Assembly: GCA_026413225.1 (NCBI GenBank)
Contig: CM048555.1
Span: 78,127,785 to 78,191,784 of the forward strand
From: Otis tarda
Lineage: Eukaryota > Chordata > Aves > Otidiformes > Otididae
Direction of reading: 5' to 3'
Length of the DNA stretch: 64,000 bases
Below the pieces are notes generated by a model, which saw only the letters and a program-made list of their open reading frames with translations, was not told the DNA's origin and made no database searches. Of the stretch, positions 9,653 through 22,449 are shown in pieces (the stretch's first letter is position 1; each line of letters begins with the position of its first letter). The position numbers and the translations under genes are program-made.

Positions 9653-12600
9653 TAGCCAAGTTTTTCAAATGACTCATGATTTTTGGGAGCACAACTTCAA
9701 AAGCCTGTAAGTATCTAATTCAAAAAATATCAAACCTTCCCAAAAGTTAAATTCCTTGATTAAGGTTTTCTGAAGTTATTCACTGAAGAAATTAAGTGTC
9801 CAGTGATTGCTGGTTACTTTTGAGAACTATGTCTTCTTACTGTTTGGTGCTTACTGCTGTCATCTTTTCAGATTCCTTAATTCCTGAAAGTGAAATTAGG
9901 GCACTTGGTGGGTCTGTGCCACAGATTAAATACAAACAGAATTATTTGAGCCAAACAGAATTGCTAAGAGCCAGGCTTCCTTGCATGCCATACAGACCTG
10001 AGTGCTGCATTAACTGTGGGAAATAGTGACAGGGGTACTGCAGCCTGGCAGGAGAAATCATGGAAAGGCACCGAACAGTACATGGAAATTTAAATATTTA
10101 TTTCTGAAAATGGTCAGGAATGCACTTAGGAAGCAATTTTTCAAGGGCCAGAGGAAAGAATAAATAATGTTTCCTTTCCTCATATCTCTGATTTTTTGAT
10201 TTTCTGTTGTTGAGAGAAACATGTATGGTCTCTTTTTTTTTTTTTCTGTAGTAAAGTTGTTAGTGTTGTATACAAATCCTTACTTAGATTTTCTTTTTTT
10301 TTCCTTTATTGTTTGCATCCCCATCAGGAAAACCCAGAGTAATCATGTATACAAAGACAAAAAACACAAACATGTATCCCCTAACTGACCTCTTCCATAT
10401 TCTTTATCATACATGACTTTGTTTTTCCACTCTACTGTCCTAAAAAGGGGTTAATTTCACTTTAAGTGTGGTAATTTACCCTGTAAGTAGGAAATGAAAA
10501 TATTAAAATCAATTTTTCTGCAGGACTGGAAAATTATTGTTATTATTGTACTAATTCTCAGTGGTCAAGTGATAACTCTAAGAAATGACATCTGTTATGA
10601 AAAGAACTCTGTTTTACAGTATTCATTATTCATGAGTGTCCCCCTTTAAAATCATCTGGCGTGTAGCCAGGAAGGCTAAGGTCACTAACAAGACATGCTT
10701 TAAGATGATATGTCATTGTAGCCCTTTGCTAGCTTTGTAATAAATGTTTTAATTAAAGGGTAACATCAGACAGTCCAACATCTGGATTCCATTGTAATTC
10801 CTAATTTTCACAATTTGGTATCTTCAGCTCTGAGAGAGTTGAAACACCCTCAGCTAATTATCTCTTGCTATTCAGTATTCTGCAAATGCATTATAAATAG
10901 AACTTAAATTTTTAAGGTACGGTGTTATATAACAGAAAAGGGGACTGTACTATTCAGATTATACAGATAATAGTGTCTTTTAAAATGGAAAAAAATTGTC
11001 AGATTTGTTAAAATAAAGCATGAAACAGTGAAGTAGAACATGACCTCATGAAGACCTGTCTTCAGTGACATCTTAGTCATTTGTCTAGTAGAGTGCAGAT
11101 ACATATTGACTGTAGAAAGGACAATGTTGGCTCTAAAATTTGAGGCAAATTTGTTCTGATTCTTTAAGCATTTTGGATCATATTGGTGGTCTTTTATGTG
11201 TTTCTAAATAGTGTGGAACAATTGTGTGAAATATCCATGATCTATCTCAATAAATTAACCATCATAATAATATTAATAATAGTTTAAGTAAGAATGTATT
11301 CTGATACTTACTTACACCTTTGTAAAACTTTACTTTTCTTGCATTAACTTTCCATAAATAATATCAAGGAATCTTTTGGGAAACGTGAAGCATAAAGGTC
11401 TCTTCTTGGCAATTTTTTAAGCCAGATGTACATTAAAAAATGTAAAAACTTCAACACCAATAACACCTGCATTCTTACTGTGTTTTATATAAAGCACAGT
11501 CAACTGCATGATTACATTATGCTGAATTGCAGGGGAATTTATCTACATATAATGCAATAATCCAAAATGTAACTTATTCAGGAAACTGAGTGTCTCCTGT
11601 GTGCTTTTTGGTGGCCTTCAGCAGTCATAATATCTCATTATAAGGACAGTTGTCTGATTACTTGCACGGTAATAGTATGGAATGAAATTATTTTAATGTA
11701 TTGGATATATAACTTTCACTTGTTAATCTTGTTAATCACTAGCATCACTAACTGAGTTTTACACCTCATACAGAAGATGATACTTCCAGTGGCATTTTAG
11801 AGCTGCATCATAGACTAGATGTGCTTCAGTAAACTGACACTGATCCAATACATAAAAAAAACCATGCAGGTACAATTCAAAAATGGGAAAAAAATGCCAC
11901 AGAAACGTTTTATTCTACCTCGATAGTCACACGACAGTGATCCGACCCTATCACCTGCCTTCTGTATCAGGAAAAAGGCAATGCTACCTATTGCACTATG
12001 ATTTCCTTGGCTGGACTCTCTCTTCCTTTGTTTTAAACATCAAGTATGTCTCCTACTAAGAAACTAGGTCACTTCTAGTTTTATATTGAAAAAAACCAGT
12101 GCCAAACACATCTTTCAGGGCAGTTACATAAATGGCAGACAACTATTGGTCTAGCAGCAGTGTGGGGGTAAAGTTTTGTGAACACAGATTTTATTAATCA
12201 GAAATTGTTAATCTGCAAAATATTTTTAGTTTAGGGAGTGGGAAGAGAGAAGAAACTGAGTCTGACAGAAAATGTAAACATAACTAATATCTTGTTTTAA
12301 CTGTAAAATGACATGTCTTTTAGAAATGTGCAGAACCTGATTAAAAACACTCGAACAGAAAACAATAACCTGAGGACCTGAAGAAAAATTTGGTGTGTTT
12401 AAAATAAATTCTAGATTCCAGACATTTTAATGCAGAAGGTTTTACACAAGAAAACTATCATACCAGAATTATCTAGACCTCCTTGTTGCCAGATCCAGCT
12501 GATATGCCATCTAGACTATACTGGCTCCTAATTCTTATGGAAGACCTCCACAGAATAAATAGAATTTTTTTTTTTTTTGTATCACTTCTTATTTTCTACC

Positions 12601-13073
12601 TACCTTACAGACTAAACAAGGACTTTATTCTCCAGGATTATCAATCCTACACAGCCTTCTCCAGGACTGAAACATCACTTGATGCTTTAAGGCTAAGGGC
12701 ACAGGTAGAGAAGTCGAGGGAAATTGTATTATTATTTTTTGGAAAGTTTTCCTCTTGTGTATGTTTTTCAGTGTCTTCTTCCAAAGCGCTGTGGCACTGA
12801 CTACTTCCAGTTATCTAAAAGAATGTAATTAGTTTCTTTACTCTAATTTCTTTCCTTGCTCTCATCCTTTTTATAATTAATAAGTTCATGGTCTTTTTGC
12901 CATGCTGTTCCTCCTACGATTGATTTCAAATGCATGCACACCATCATCACTGTAGATGGAGCTACTCCTTTTCCACTGTCATCTGCTCTAAGTACACATT
13001 TAACTTCATTTCACAAGCAGACTCTAATATTTATGGATTTTTATGGTAACATAAACGTACATCATCATATTTG
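9653..13073. other. AT-rich stretch, no gene seen
   Basis: Contents are unique-looking AT-rich DNA with T runs at about 10230 and 10287. The longest open frame (12483-12800, 105 codons) has no recognisable domain and includes a run of Phe from a T tract, so I take it as chance. Confidence 0.5.
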
Positions 13074-13150
13074 TCCAAATGGAGATCAGTAACAAGTGGT
13101 GCCCCTCAGGGCTCCATATTGGGACTGGTACTGTTCAATATATTTATTAA
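13074..13150 (+). mobile_element. Internal scrap of an old CR1 reverse transcriptase
   Basis: In one frame this encodes VTSGAPQGSILGLVLFNIFI. This is RT motif B and its downstream helix, closely matching [20 protein letters not shown] in the young copies. It lies in the middle of ORF2, and neither side continues as recognisable CR1. The copy is therefore deeply eroded or was cut by deletions. Confidence 0.8.
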
Positions 13151-13602
13151 TTTTTCCCCTCACTTCATGGGCTTCCTTTATGTAGTTTAAAACTCATTGA
13201 AGATTTTTGAAAAGCGGAAAGGATAGAAGGAAAGGAATGTGAAATCCCGATGTTTCAAATAAAAACTTAACTGTGGGTTATGTGATTTGGACCAACATGA
13301 CATAAAAAATATTTTTACTGAAAGTCATAAGAAGAGCTTTACATCCTTAGAAGATATACTGTGTTTACCAGCTAAATACAAGAATGTAATATAATTTACA
13401 ACATCGAGTAGGTTCATACCTGCATGCTTTAAAAAAGCAAAACCAAGTTTAAATATATGTCCTACATTCAACAGCTCACCTTGAAGTTGCTGGAGCCTGT
13501 CAGTTTAACCTCTGAGAAATGTAAGCTTTCTCTGTTATTTCCAAGTAAGAAGCAAAAAGAGTTGTCAATAATGTAGGCTAAAAGGATGTTCAAAGAGATG
13601 CA
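13151..13602. other. Short AT-rich stretch, nothing recognised
   Basis: Sequence between the CR1 scrap and the solo LTR. No open frame or repeat signature is visible. Confidence 0.5.
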
Positions 13603-13751
13603 TGTGCTGGTTTTGTGAAGCAGAGGGGCTACAGTGGCAGCTTCTGTGAGAAGCTGCTAGAAGTTTCCCTTTGTCCTTTGTCCAGTGGACCTGGCTACAT
13701 CTAGGGTGGATCTACCACTGGCCAGGGTCAAGTTCATTGGCAAAATGATAA

Positions 13752-13760
13752 TGTATTTAA
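13752..13760 (+). promoter_or_regulatory. TATA-like box of the solo LTR
   Basis: ATTTAAGAA lies just before the purine tract, at the expected U3/R boundary zone of the LTR. With the AATAAA at 14391 it outlines the transcription unit of the former provirus. No evidence of present activity. Confidence 0.4.
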
Positions 13761-13764
13761 GAAG

Positions 13765-13830
13765 GGGAAAAAAAAAATAAAAAAAAAAGTGAAGAAGAAG
13801 AAGAGGAAGAGGGGACAGAGAGCAGGAGGC
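13765..13830 (+). repeat. Polypurine tract with (GAA)n
   Basis: Poly-A with single T interruption, then GAA and GGA repeats, inside the LTR. Purine-only over most of its length. It is part of the LTR consensus, probably lengthened by slippage. Confidence 0.75.
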
Positions 13831-14390
13831 TCAAGCATTGTGGCCCTCGCCCTCTGGACTTTCACTGGGTGGCCGTCTGGGCCTGACTCATCCCTGCCCA
13901 GCTGAAAGAAGTGAAGAGAGGAGATATGAAGAGAACCTGAGAGGTCTGCCTGACCCTGATTGTGAAGAATTTCTTGGAGGTCCACAGAGGAGCAGAGATC
14001 CACCTGCAGCCCATGGAGGACCCCACATAGAGGCAGGTGGATGCCTGAAGGAGGCTGTGGCCCCGTGGAGGGCCCACTGGGGCAGCTGTTCTGGAAGGGC
14101 TGCACCCCATGGAAGAAATGGGCAGTTCACGAAGGACTGTAGCCCATTGGAGGGACCCCACGCTGAAGCAGGGGAGGAATGTGAGGAGTTCTTCCCCTGA
14201 GGAGGAAGGAGTAGCAGAAAACAACGCGTGATGAGCTTACTGCAACTCTCATTCCTTATTTCCACCCTATGCCACTCAGGGTGGGAAGGAGGTAGAGATA
14301 ATTGAAATTAAGTTATGCCTGGGAAGAGGGAGGAGTGAGGGGAAGTTGTGTTTGATCCCTTGCTCATTATCCTGCTTTGGTTTTATTAAT

Positions 14391-14396
14391 AATAAA
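14391..14396 (+). terminator. LTR polyadenylation signal AATAAA
   Basis: Canonical AATAAA upstream of the TCTGTTTTGCCC segment of the LTR, in the place expected for the R/U5 boundary. Not associated with a host gene here. Confidence 0.5.
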
Positions 14397-14565
14397 ATGA
14401 AATCGTTTCCCCCAAGTTGAGTCTGTTTTGCCCATGACAGTAACTTGAATGATCTTTCCCTGTCCTTATCTCAAACTTGGAGCTTTTTGTTATATTCTCT
14501 CAGAGGGTGGGGAGAGTGAGTGAAAAACTGTGTAGCTTGGTCCCAGGCGGGACTAAACTATGGCA

Positions 14566-17160
14566 GTGTAAAAGAGAAATAAATGCTTTATCTTTTTTAA
14601 TATTAAAAAAAAAAACAAACCTGAAAAATCCACTTCCTTGCCCTGTCACTTTGTGTTTTTCTAGCAGGTTTCCTCATAGAGCTCAGGAAAACTGGTTGAC
14701 TAGTGAAAGAAAGCTTACCAGAAAGATAAAATGTGAGCAGATGAGAGGGGAAGACTTCCCTACTATACTATACAGCTATAGACTACGTGAGTTTCTGCTC
14801 TGTGGTGTTTAAGTTAGAATGAGAAAAAGAATAGCAATGAGAAGACAAAATGAAATAGATAATAATATAACCTTAGGATTTATGCTTTTACAATACTGTG
14901 AACTTTGAACAGTTATATGGGAAAAGGTTAGAAACATGCCTGATATTCTTGCTGTATTCCAGTTTGTGGAACTGTGTGGCAAGTTTTTCTTACCCAGCTT
15001 TTAAATGATATATTTGTTACTAATTTCTGATAGATGTTTATTCCAGAAGTGGCTGCATTTCATATTATCATTAAAAACTCATTGGAAAATATCTCAGGAG
15101 GCTTTGGGACAGAACAGGAGATATAAATGGAATATCCTATTAATATTCCATTAAGTTAATAATATCTGTCCAACTGAATCAGTTATATTTCCTACCAACT
15201 TTTAATTACAGTTTACTTTATTTTGATATTTAAATTCCCATTGTGTAGAGCTGTGCTAGATTTTTTTTCTGTTTATCTTGTCTTCTTCTAAATGCACGAT
15301 GGATAAATTATTGAGGTGGAGCCAGAGGTATAAGAAACAGAAGAGTCTAAGGCAAAATAATGATTTTGACATTGTGTCCAAAGCATAACCACATGTCTCA
15401 GTGAATTCCAGACTCTATCTGATTACACATTTACACACTCCTGGATGGTTGTTTATCTGCGTTGACAGTGGGTCCAGAGGAGTGTTTGATGAGCCTTAAT
15501 TGCCTTAATTTATATAAAACCGGGGGGGTTTTCTGGGATTACATTTCTCATCAGGTTCCAGTCAGACCTCTTCACGCTGGTCACTTCACATTTGTATAGA
15601 ATATGTGCCGCTTCATCAGATACTCTACCACATCTGAAGAGGCGAATAATTACAAAGACTAAAAAGAGGGAATCCAATTCCTTCTGCCCTTAAATAAAAT
15701 AGAAATAACCATAGCTGTGGTGTAAACCTGGAGAAGGTTGAGCAATTAATGATATCTGGTTTTCTTGGGGTTTTTAAATTCTCATTTTCATTACTGTTGT
15801 TATTTTAAGATGCAGATACTTTCACTATGGCTTTTCAGTTGGAACAATTCCATTTTTTACAGGTGTAAAAGAAAAAAGTTTAAGCTAACATTCCAAGGAT
15901 TTCTTGTGGACCTGTAGGCAAAATGTCTTTGGTTCAGATTCCCATGTAAGTCTATAGGTATTTTTTTTTTAGAGTTAAAGTTGGAAGAAGAGTAGTCTTG
16001 GTACCTTCATTATGGATCAGCTTTACTACTCTTCTTGTCATGATCTCAGTGTTACCCAGTTCTCCTGATATTAGTAACAGGATTTTATATTCATTTAAAT
16101 AAGTGAACAACAGAAATTATGATGAAAGTTCATTGTATGAGGCAACACTGAGAGTAATGCTATAAGTTATTATATAAAGCAACAAGTAGCTCATCAGTTC
16201 TTTGTCGTGGTTGTTTTTGTAAATTTTTGTAAATCAGTGATAGATATATTTTCCACATATGCCACCACTTTTTTTTTTTTACTTCAATCAATGGTCTCCA
16301 GCTGGAAACCTTAATGTTAAAAATACAGCTACTGTGTAGTTATGAGTCACTGAAAGCAGAAAAAGCAGATAAAGCTCCAAAAGAAACCTAGTACTAACCT
16401 ACAGATGGTAAGCACTTTGCAGACAGCAGGATTTCAGTTCCTGAGCAGTACTTCTAGAGAAAGCACTTTGCTCTGGTGTTTCTGCTAAGTTTCCAGGGAA
16501 ACTAATGGCTAAACTGAGTATGCATAGACTGTTCTCTGAGGTGGAGACATTATTTTCATAGATTCACAGCTCCAGCTAAAATTTCCCAGAGGAAAAGTGA
16601 GCCAGAAGAGCTTAGATGCTTACACTGGGATTCAGTGGCTCGTGTTAGTGTAAATTCCAGCTTTGCCAGCTCATCTGTCTCACAGTAGAATAATCTAAAG
16701 AACTTGATGTTATGCTCTATTATCCCGGATGTCTAATATGAGAGATCTTAAAATACATATATATAAAAAAGAGAAAAGTTATATATTAGTTTAAAAGGCA
16801 CTTTAGCATTGTAGAGGACAAAAGGAAAGTGTTGAAGGGCAGCATTACTGCCACCTATTCTTCAATTTTGATGTCAAGTAATATATGATCCAAAGGCCCG
16901 TGTCTGCAAAAAAAAAAAAGTTGAAGAACAGAGTGATGTTTATTCAAGTTTTATTTTCATAATTGATATTTTAAAGAGATCATGGATGTCTTGTTCAGGA
17001 TCATTTGTTAGCGTTCAAGAATATACAGAAAGCATCTCAGTCAGTAGGCTTTTTCCAGTCAGAATATTAGTTCTAAAGTGTCCTCTTAATCACACCAAAA
17101 GATTTGAAAATTCTGTTTTATAACAATTCTTCCATAATACATTAGATAAAATAATTTAGA
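14566..17160. other. AT-rich stretch, no gene seen
   Basis: No exon or young repeat is recognised. A short duplicated CCTTAATT(G/T) pair lies near 15500 and a run of G near 15525. The segment near 16640 (AAATTCCAGCTTTGCCAGCTC) vaguely resembles a MIR core but is too short to call. Confidence 0.5.
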
Positions 17161-17236
17161 GGGCATTGGAGTACAGTGCATCCCTTAGTCTTCATTTCCA
17201 AGTCAGATACCTCAACCATTACGCCACACTGCCATG
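17161..17236 (-). mobile_element. tRNA-derived SINE head (MIR-like), minus strand
   Basis: The reverse complement reads GGCAGTGTGGCGTAATGGTTGAGGTATCTGACTTGG in two overlapping pieces. TGGCGTAATGGTT matches a tRNA-type A box as found at the head of MIR-like SINEs (usual form GTGTGGC-TAATGGTTAAG). The second half is too decayed to show a B box. The copy is ancient and short, and a true tRNA gene is ruled out because no cloverleaf or B box can be completed. Confidence 0.6.
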
Positions 17237-19893
17237 CTAATACTGTTTGCTTGATAAGTTAAAGAAACTTCAATTATTCTGCATGAAGTCAAAGTAGTTC
17301 ATTAAAGGAAATCCAAAGATATCTACCTTCTGACACAGAGGAACAGCTTATTTAGTGATGATTAGAAGAAACCTGAAGGTGGTAGCAGTTATGGTGCTGA
17401 AGCCCCTTGGCAGTCAAAAATAAAAAAAATCCACGTCCTGCATGAGATTTCGTTCCTGTCACTCCTGGCACTAACAATGGGCATAACAAATCCCAGTTTT
17501 TGATTCTGAGAGGGATTAGGCATCTGACAGACGCAAAAGATCAGTTTTATCAAGAATAAGATGGTTTTGGAAATACTCCAGAGGAAATCTTAGACACCTG
17601 GGGAATCTCTGCATCCAAGGGAGGACTGTCATAGGGAGGTGTGGGTGTCTCAGTTTGGGGTTTACATCTTGAATGCAAGAGTCAAACTTGACACTTTAAT
17701 TTCTTTTAAGGATTCAACCCTAAACAGCTCCCTTTTATGATTAAGCTGTTCTGCTCGCAGGAATCTTGTTGCAAAGCAGTGAGTTTAACATAGCATGCAG
17801 GTAGTAATCTACACAGAGGACTATCTCTCCTTGTCAAAGATGCTGGATACATTAAAAAAAAAGACAAAAAAATGTTCACTTATAATGAAAAAGCTAATTT
17901 AGCATCCTGCCATATGACATGAAATTAATGCCAGCAGTGAGGAAACTTATGTTTAGTTTATTACTGATTTAGAATAAACAGTCCTTCACAATAATTAAAA
18001 AAAAAAGGATGAAAAGAAAAAACCCAGTACATAAATACCTGTCTGAGCCAAAAATTCTCCCCTGTGATTCTCTCATCCTCTAGTCTTGCATTTGGAATTA
18101 CTGGATACTTTGAAGAGACTTAAATATTTTTATGAGGCCTATGTTTTGGCACTCTTTTTTTTGATGGCTACAATTAGCTTTAATGATATTCCAGTATCAC
18201 TGACCTTGAGTCTGCAGGCCAGAACACAGACCAGATCAGCAACTGCATGTTCAGAATAACAAAATTATTGAGGTTAAGAACAGACTTTCATACCACAGAA
18301 GCCAAACCAGAATCAGAATGTAAATTGCCACTACCATACTTGGCAACTTGCTTAACAAAAAAAATTAATACATTAACCTGCTTTGAGTATAAAATCATCA
18401 GCAGCAACTGTTAGCAACTGTTTAGCAACTGCTAAAAAGCATTACTCTGGAAATGGGAATTTAAACCAAAGTGACTGAAGTCTAGCATGAAAGCATGACA
18501 GAAGGAGAGAGAGGAGATGGATATAATTTAATCACACTGTAAAGTCAATATCTATCTGCAGGAACATTTGCTGTTTACTGTAATTTCCACAGGCCTCTTA
18601 CTGACTTTTCATATTTTAAATGGAGATTTGCATAAGCTTTCTGATGCATAAAGTTTCTGAAATAAATGCTGTAAAACAGCATAGAATCTAACAGGATACC
18701 TAAATGTAATAATATACATACAGAGAACAAGTAGAAGAATTTATGTTGCCATTCTTGAAATTATGCAAAGCAGCTAAGATTTTTGAATAGACATGTGCAA
18801 ACTTTACCACAAGAGAAAGCAATAAAGTAAGAAGATAAGTTTTTTGACTTATTACTTTCCAAATTTATGATCCATGAAATGTATTAAAGAGTTTAAGACA
18901 TATCTTCAGGTCATTTAAATTGATAAAGTTCTAGGAAAAGGAAGAAATCTGTGCTCGTTTCCACCATCTGAGGATCCACCTCACACAGAGATGTCAAGTT
19001 TCCTTCCTCACATTTCTGTCATAGGTCACACAACTGGAGAGAAGCTGACTTTCCTGCAAAAATCAGGTTATACAAGGAAGCTGATCTGAGTTGACATGAT
19101 TTGATTCAGGGTAGAAGATTAATCCAGACTTCAGCTGCCAGAGGCTTTTAGATAAATAGCACTTAGGCCACTTATACTGAATGGATTTTCTTTTTTTTTT
19201 TAAAGGAAGGATTATTAATTAGAACAGCCCTAACTGGAAGTGTAAGAAATCTGCAAAGACTTAGAATTCATGTGACAAAGGCTATGAAATACTGCTGTCT
19301 TCGTAGATTACTGTATTGACGTTTGAAATGGGCTGTGTATGTCTATGATGTGGTTAGTGACTGCACTTGTCGCTCATCTGCTGAGGAAAAAAAAATGTGG
19401 TATCTAACAGCACTGAGGAGAAGACAAAATAGTCTAGTCCGCTTTGAAACAACTATGAAGACAAAGGTTTTGAAACTATTTCAAATGCCAGTCCTGGCCT
19501 GAGGCTGAGTAAAACCTTAATCCAAGATGGGACAAGCATTGTGACAACTTAACATTTCAGTGCACTGAATGGGTGACATCAGTTTCATGTTGCCAGCAGT
19601 CAGATGTGCTCCTTCTGCATGCATTTACTTCTGATATACCTTTTCTGAAATATTTTTGTTTTGAACATGTCATTACCTAAGTCTCTTGTTAGACTTGGTT
19701 GTTCCCTAGATAGCAGAATATTCTGTTAGGTTCTCCTTAAATTAAAACTAGAAGATCGAAAAAGGTAATTTATTGTAATTTGGAAAAGCCTGAAGTATAA
19801 AATCCTTGGTTTGGAGGGGTGGAGTGTGGGATTTTACTCCAAGAAAACTGACAAATTAAAACTTTAATTTGGAGAAGGATATCTCCAAATATT
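17237..19893. other. AT-rich stretch with a small tandem repeat
   Basis: Contains A runs at about 17853 and 17998 and a three-copy tandem of AGCAACTGTT at 18403-18434. No coding or repeat family signature otherwise. Confidence 0.5.
18403..18434 (+). repeat. Three-copy tandem of AGCAACTGTT
   Basis: AGCAACTG occurs three times with spacers TT and TTT. A short slippage product in unique sequence. Confidence 0.75.
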
Positions 19894-20335
19894 GGCCACG
19901 AAGATGATCAGGGGGCTGGAGCATGTCTTCTATGAGGACAGGCTGAGAGAATTGGGGCTGTTCAGCCTGAAGAAGAGAAGGCTACAGGGTGACATTATTG
20001 TGGCCTTTCAATACTTAAAGGAGGGTTACAAGAAAGATGGAAATAGACATTTTAGTACAGCCTGTTGGAATAGGACAAGGGGTAATGGTTTTAAACTAAA
20101 AGAGAGTAGATCCAGACTACACATATGGAAGAAATGATTTATAGTGAGGGTGGTGGAACACTGACCCAGGTTGCCCAGAGAGGTGGTGGATGCCACATCC
20201 CTGGAAACATTCCAGGCCAGGCTGGACGGGGCTTTGAACAACCTGATCTGGTTGGAGGTGTCCCTGCTCCTGGCAGGGGAGTTGAACTGGATGGCCTTTA
20301 AAGGTCCCTTCCAACCCAAACCATTCTATGCTTCT
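19894..20335 (+). mobile_element. CR1 LINE 3' fragment, older subfamily
   Basis: A 5'-truncated CR1 starting at GGCCACGAAGATGATCAG in the ORF2 C-terminal region and ending with a decayed octamer (CCATTCTATGCTTCT). The ORF2 frame from 19892 is open to a stop at 20135-20137 and encodes KMIRGLEH and [13 protein letters not shown], then diverges (GDIIVAFQYLKEGYKKDG). The 3' UTR reads GTTGGAGGTGTCCCTGCTCCTGGC and GAACTGGATGGCC, unlike the GACTAGATGACC copies. It is an independent and older subfamily. Confidence 0.9.
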
Positions 20336-22393
20336 ACAAAAGTCTCAAGGGAGGTCATAGGGAAAGAACAGAGACAACTGAAATAGCTTGTGACACAAAC
20401 CCAAAGAGTGAACGGGAATGCACAGTTAATTGGTAACATCATGGTAATACTTTAAGGCTGTGATGATTGTCACTGTGTTAAACTTTGAAAAAACACAATT
20501 CTATTCATATATTTTAAAAAGATACAGTGCAGCCAAGAGCAAGGTAGGGGCTTTATTGCTGTTGATCACGCAAATTAATTACGTTTTCTAGTGTCATGTA
20601 ACAAATCTGTGGCAGAATAAGAGATTTGGTTTTCTAAAGCTCAGTTAACAGCCCATCCATAAAATAATGAATAACTAGTTAATGTTCTTTGGGATTTCCA
20701 GATGAGATTATTTTAAGACACTGATCAAAAAGAGAAAGTTACTGGCAAATTCTGTAAAACTGAGGACACTGACGCGTAGCTTCATTTTGCCCAGACATCA
20801 AGATTTTAGTCTAAGGTAATACTGAGATCTCCCTGTGGAAAATCACTGGAGACAGGTGACTCAGGGACATACACCCTTCCTAAGCGTGTATGAAAGGCAG
20901 GCAGATGGGAGTGTGCAAAAAATGTTCAATAGAGCTATCAAACTTCTTTCTAGATATTTCTAAAACCTACCTGATATCTGAAACTGAACTCAGACACTGA
21001 AACTGAAGCACCCACACTGAAATTATGCCATTTAGCCAGGTTGAGGTAATGCTATATACCCATACATACACTGACACATGGTTGAACAATATTAATTTTT
21101 GCAGTGGTGTAACTGGATGGGATTTCCATTGACTTCAAAAGAGCTTTGCATAATCCACTTGTCAAGATAAATTAGATACATTCTTTCAGGTTGTCATCAT
21201 CTGTTGGAGAAAGTCTGCAATTTGTGGTTACAAAATCAGTCTTTAGAAATTTAAATTTTAAACTGTGCATGTTATTTGATTGATTCACTATCTGTCAGCC
21301 AAGAAAGCTAAACATCTATAGAAAAGAAAATCATTTCGGAATAAGAACTCCTGGAAGCCACATCTAGGCAGACAAAGGATCCCTTCTAACACAAATTATC
21401 CTGTGAGTTTAAGAGTTGAGTCTTATGCTTCACTATCCAGGCCTAATACTAAATTTACATGAACAAGTGTTTTCCAGCACTTAGGACATCTGTTTGGGGA
21501 ATTTGGATAGGTCCTATCCCACATTTTTTTTTTTTGTCTCGTTCTCTTTATGCAATGATCACAAATAATGAATTTACTTCAGTAAATTCAAATTTTGCAC
21601 ACGCATGTACTCCTTTCTCTCTTACACTTGCTCAATATTTAATTCCTCCTACCATTTCCTGTGGGAAGGAGGGAAGATTTCAGTCTCTTGTGAGTTACCA
21701 AGTGGCATAAGTCCAACAACCAGTTCCTCAAATACTGGCTTATTTCATCTCAGCATTTACCTACAGCATTAAGGTAGAGATCATTCTATCCATTTGTTGT
21801 TCTATTGAAGACTGAAACCTCATTAGCTAACACAAAGGCAGAAATACATACCTTACACATTAATTCTTATTAATATCAAAGAAACTCTACTATCAGTAGA
21901 ACTTCCAAGAGACATACAAGGACAAGAATCCCCCTTTGCAAAAAAAAAGAAAAAAAAAACCCACCTCTGATGACTTAATGGCAACACTAAGAGTACAAGG
22001 AAAGTTTATTCACTGATATTTTGATACCTCTTGAACTTATTTCAAAGAGGGCTCAGATAAGACTGAGTCCTGGATATAACTGTAGCTATTTTGAGCCAAA
22101 AGTCAGTCAGGGAAAAGTGAGAATGGAAATATAAATGACAACATCCTTGTGAATAAAATTTGGAACACTGGGGAGATGTGATTTATCAACTAAAAGTTTT
22201 GAGAGCTGAACTCCTTTCCTGATGAGTGAATCTATTCTAGAGAGAGCAAATCATTGTATAATAAACTTGCAAAGCTGTGCTTTACCTGCATTATGATGGC
22301 ATATTATGGATTCTTCAAAGCTGCCATGGAAGAATTAATCTTTTTCATACCTTTCAAGTTAGATACTAATTTTGTAGATACAGCTCTATCTAA
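20336..22393. other. AT-rich stretch, no gene seen
   Basis: No gene recognised. 21105-21150 carries GTGGTGTAACTGGATGG and CCATTGACTTCAAAAG, phrases typical of ancient amniote interspersed repeats, but too short to assign. Near 21937 there is an A-rich run. Confidence 0.45.
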
Positions 22394-22449
22394 ACACACA
22401 TGCACACATTTGAAAAGAGATATACACATACAAATGTGTGATTGTGTGT
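22394..22449. repeat. CA/TG-rich inverted repeat, hairpin potential
   Basis: Arms 22394-22412 and 22431-22449 are 19 nt each and pair with two mismatches, with an 18-nt loop between them. The inner 10 bp (CACACATTTG / CAAATGTGTG) are perfect. The arms are largely CA/TG dinucleotide repeat, so the symmetry may simply come from facing microsatellites. Confidence 0.75.

Larger units (their letters stand above)
13603..14565 (+). mobile_element. Solo LTR of an avian ERVL-type endogenous retrovirus (~1 kb)
   Basis: I recognise this as a long LTR family that is common in birds. It starts TGTGCTGGTTTTG and runs through CTTCTGTGAGAAGCTGC. It then has a TATA-like TATTTAAGAAGGGG near 13753, a purine-rich A/GAA tract, and repeated 'CCCATGGAGGACCCCAC...GAAGCAGG' modules. 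The polyadenylation signal AATAAA is at 14391, followed by AGTCTGTTTTGCCCATGACAG, and the end is GGGACTAAACTATGGCA. TG...CA ends fit an LTR. No convincing target-site duplication was found, and the exact start could be two bases later. The internal retroviral genes are gone, so this is a solo LTR left by recombination. Open frames of 110-125 codons inside it on both strands are by-products of its GC-rich modules. Confidence 0.85.

Noticed and set aside
12483..12800. 105-codon plus-strand frame with a Phe run
   Set aside because: The Phe run comes from a T tract. There is no recognisable domain or homologous motif and no nearby exon evidence.
13603..13605. Target-site duplication for the ~1 kb LTR (ATGCA before, GTGTA after)
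   Set aside because: Only three of five bases agree and the exact start is uncertain by two bases, so no duplication is claimed.
13838..14265. Frames of about 120 codons on both strands within the solo LTR
   Set aside because: They are overlapping frames through the same GC-rich modules, with no start context, splice sites or domain. They are explained by the repeat.
17161..17236. Possible tRNA gene on the minus strand
   Set aside because: Only the A-box half is readable; no B box, anticodon arm or acceptor stem can be completed. A SINE head is the better reading.
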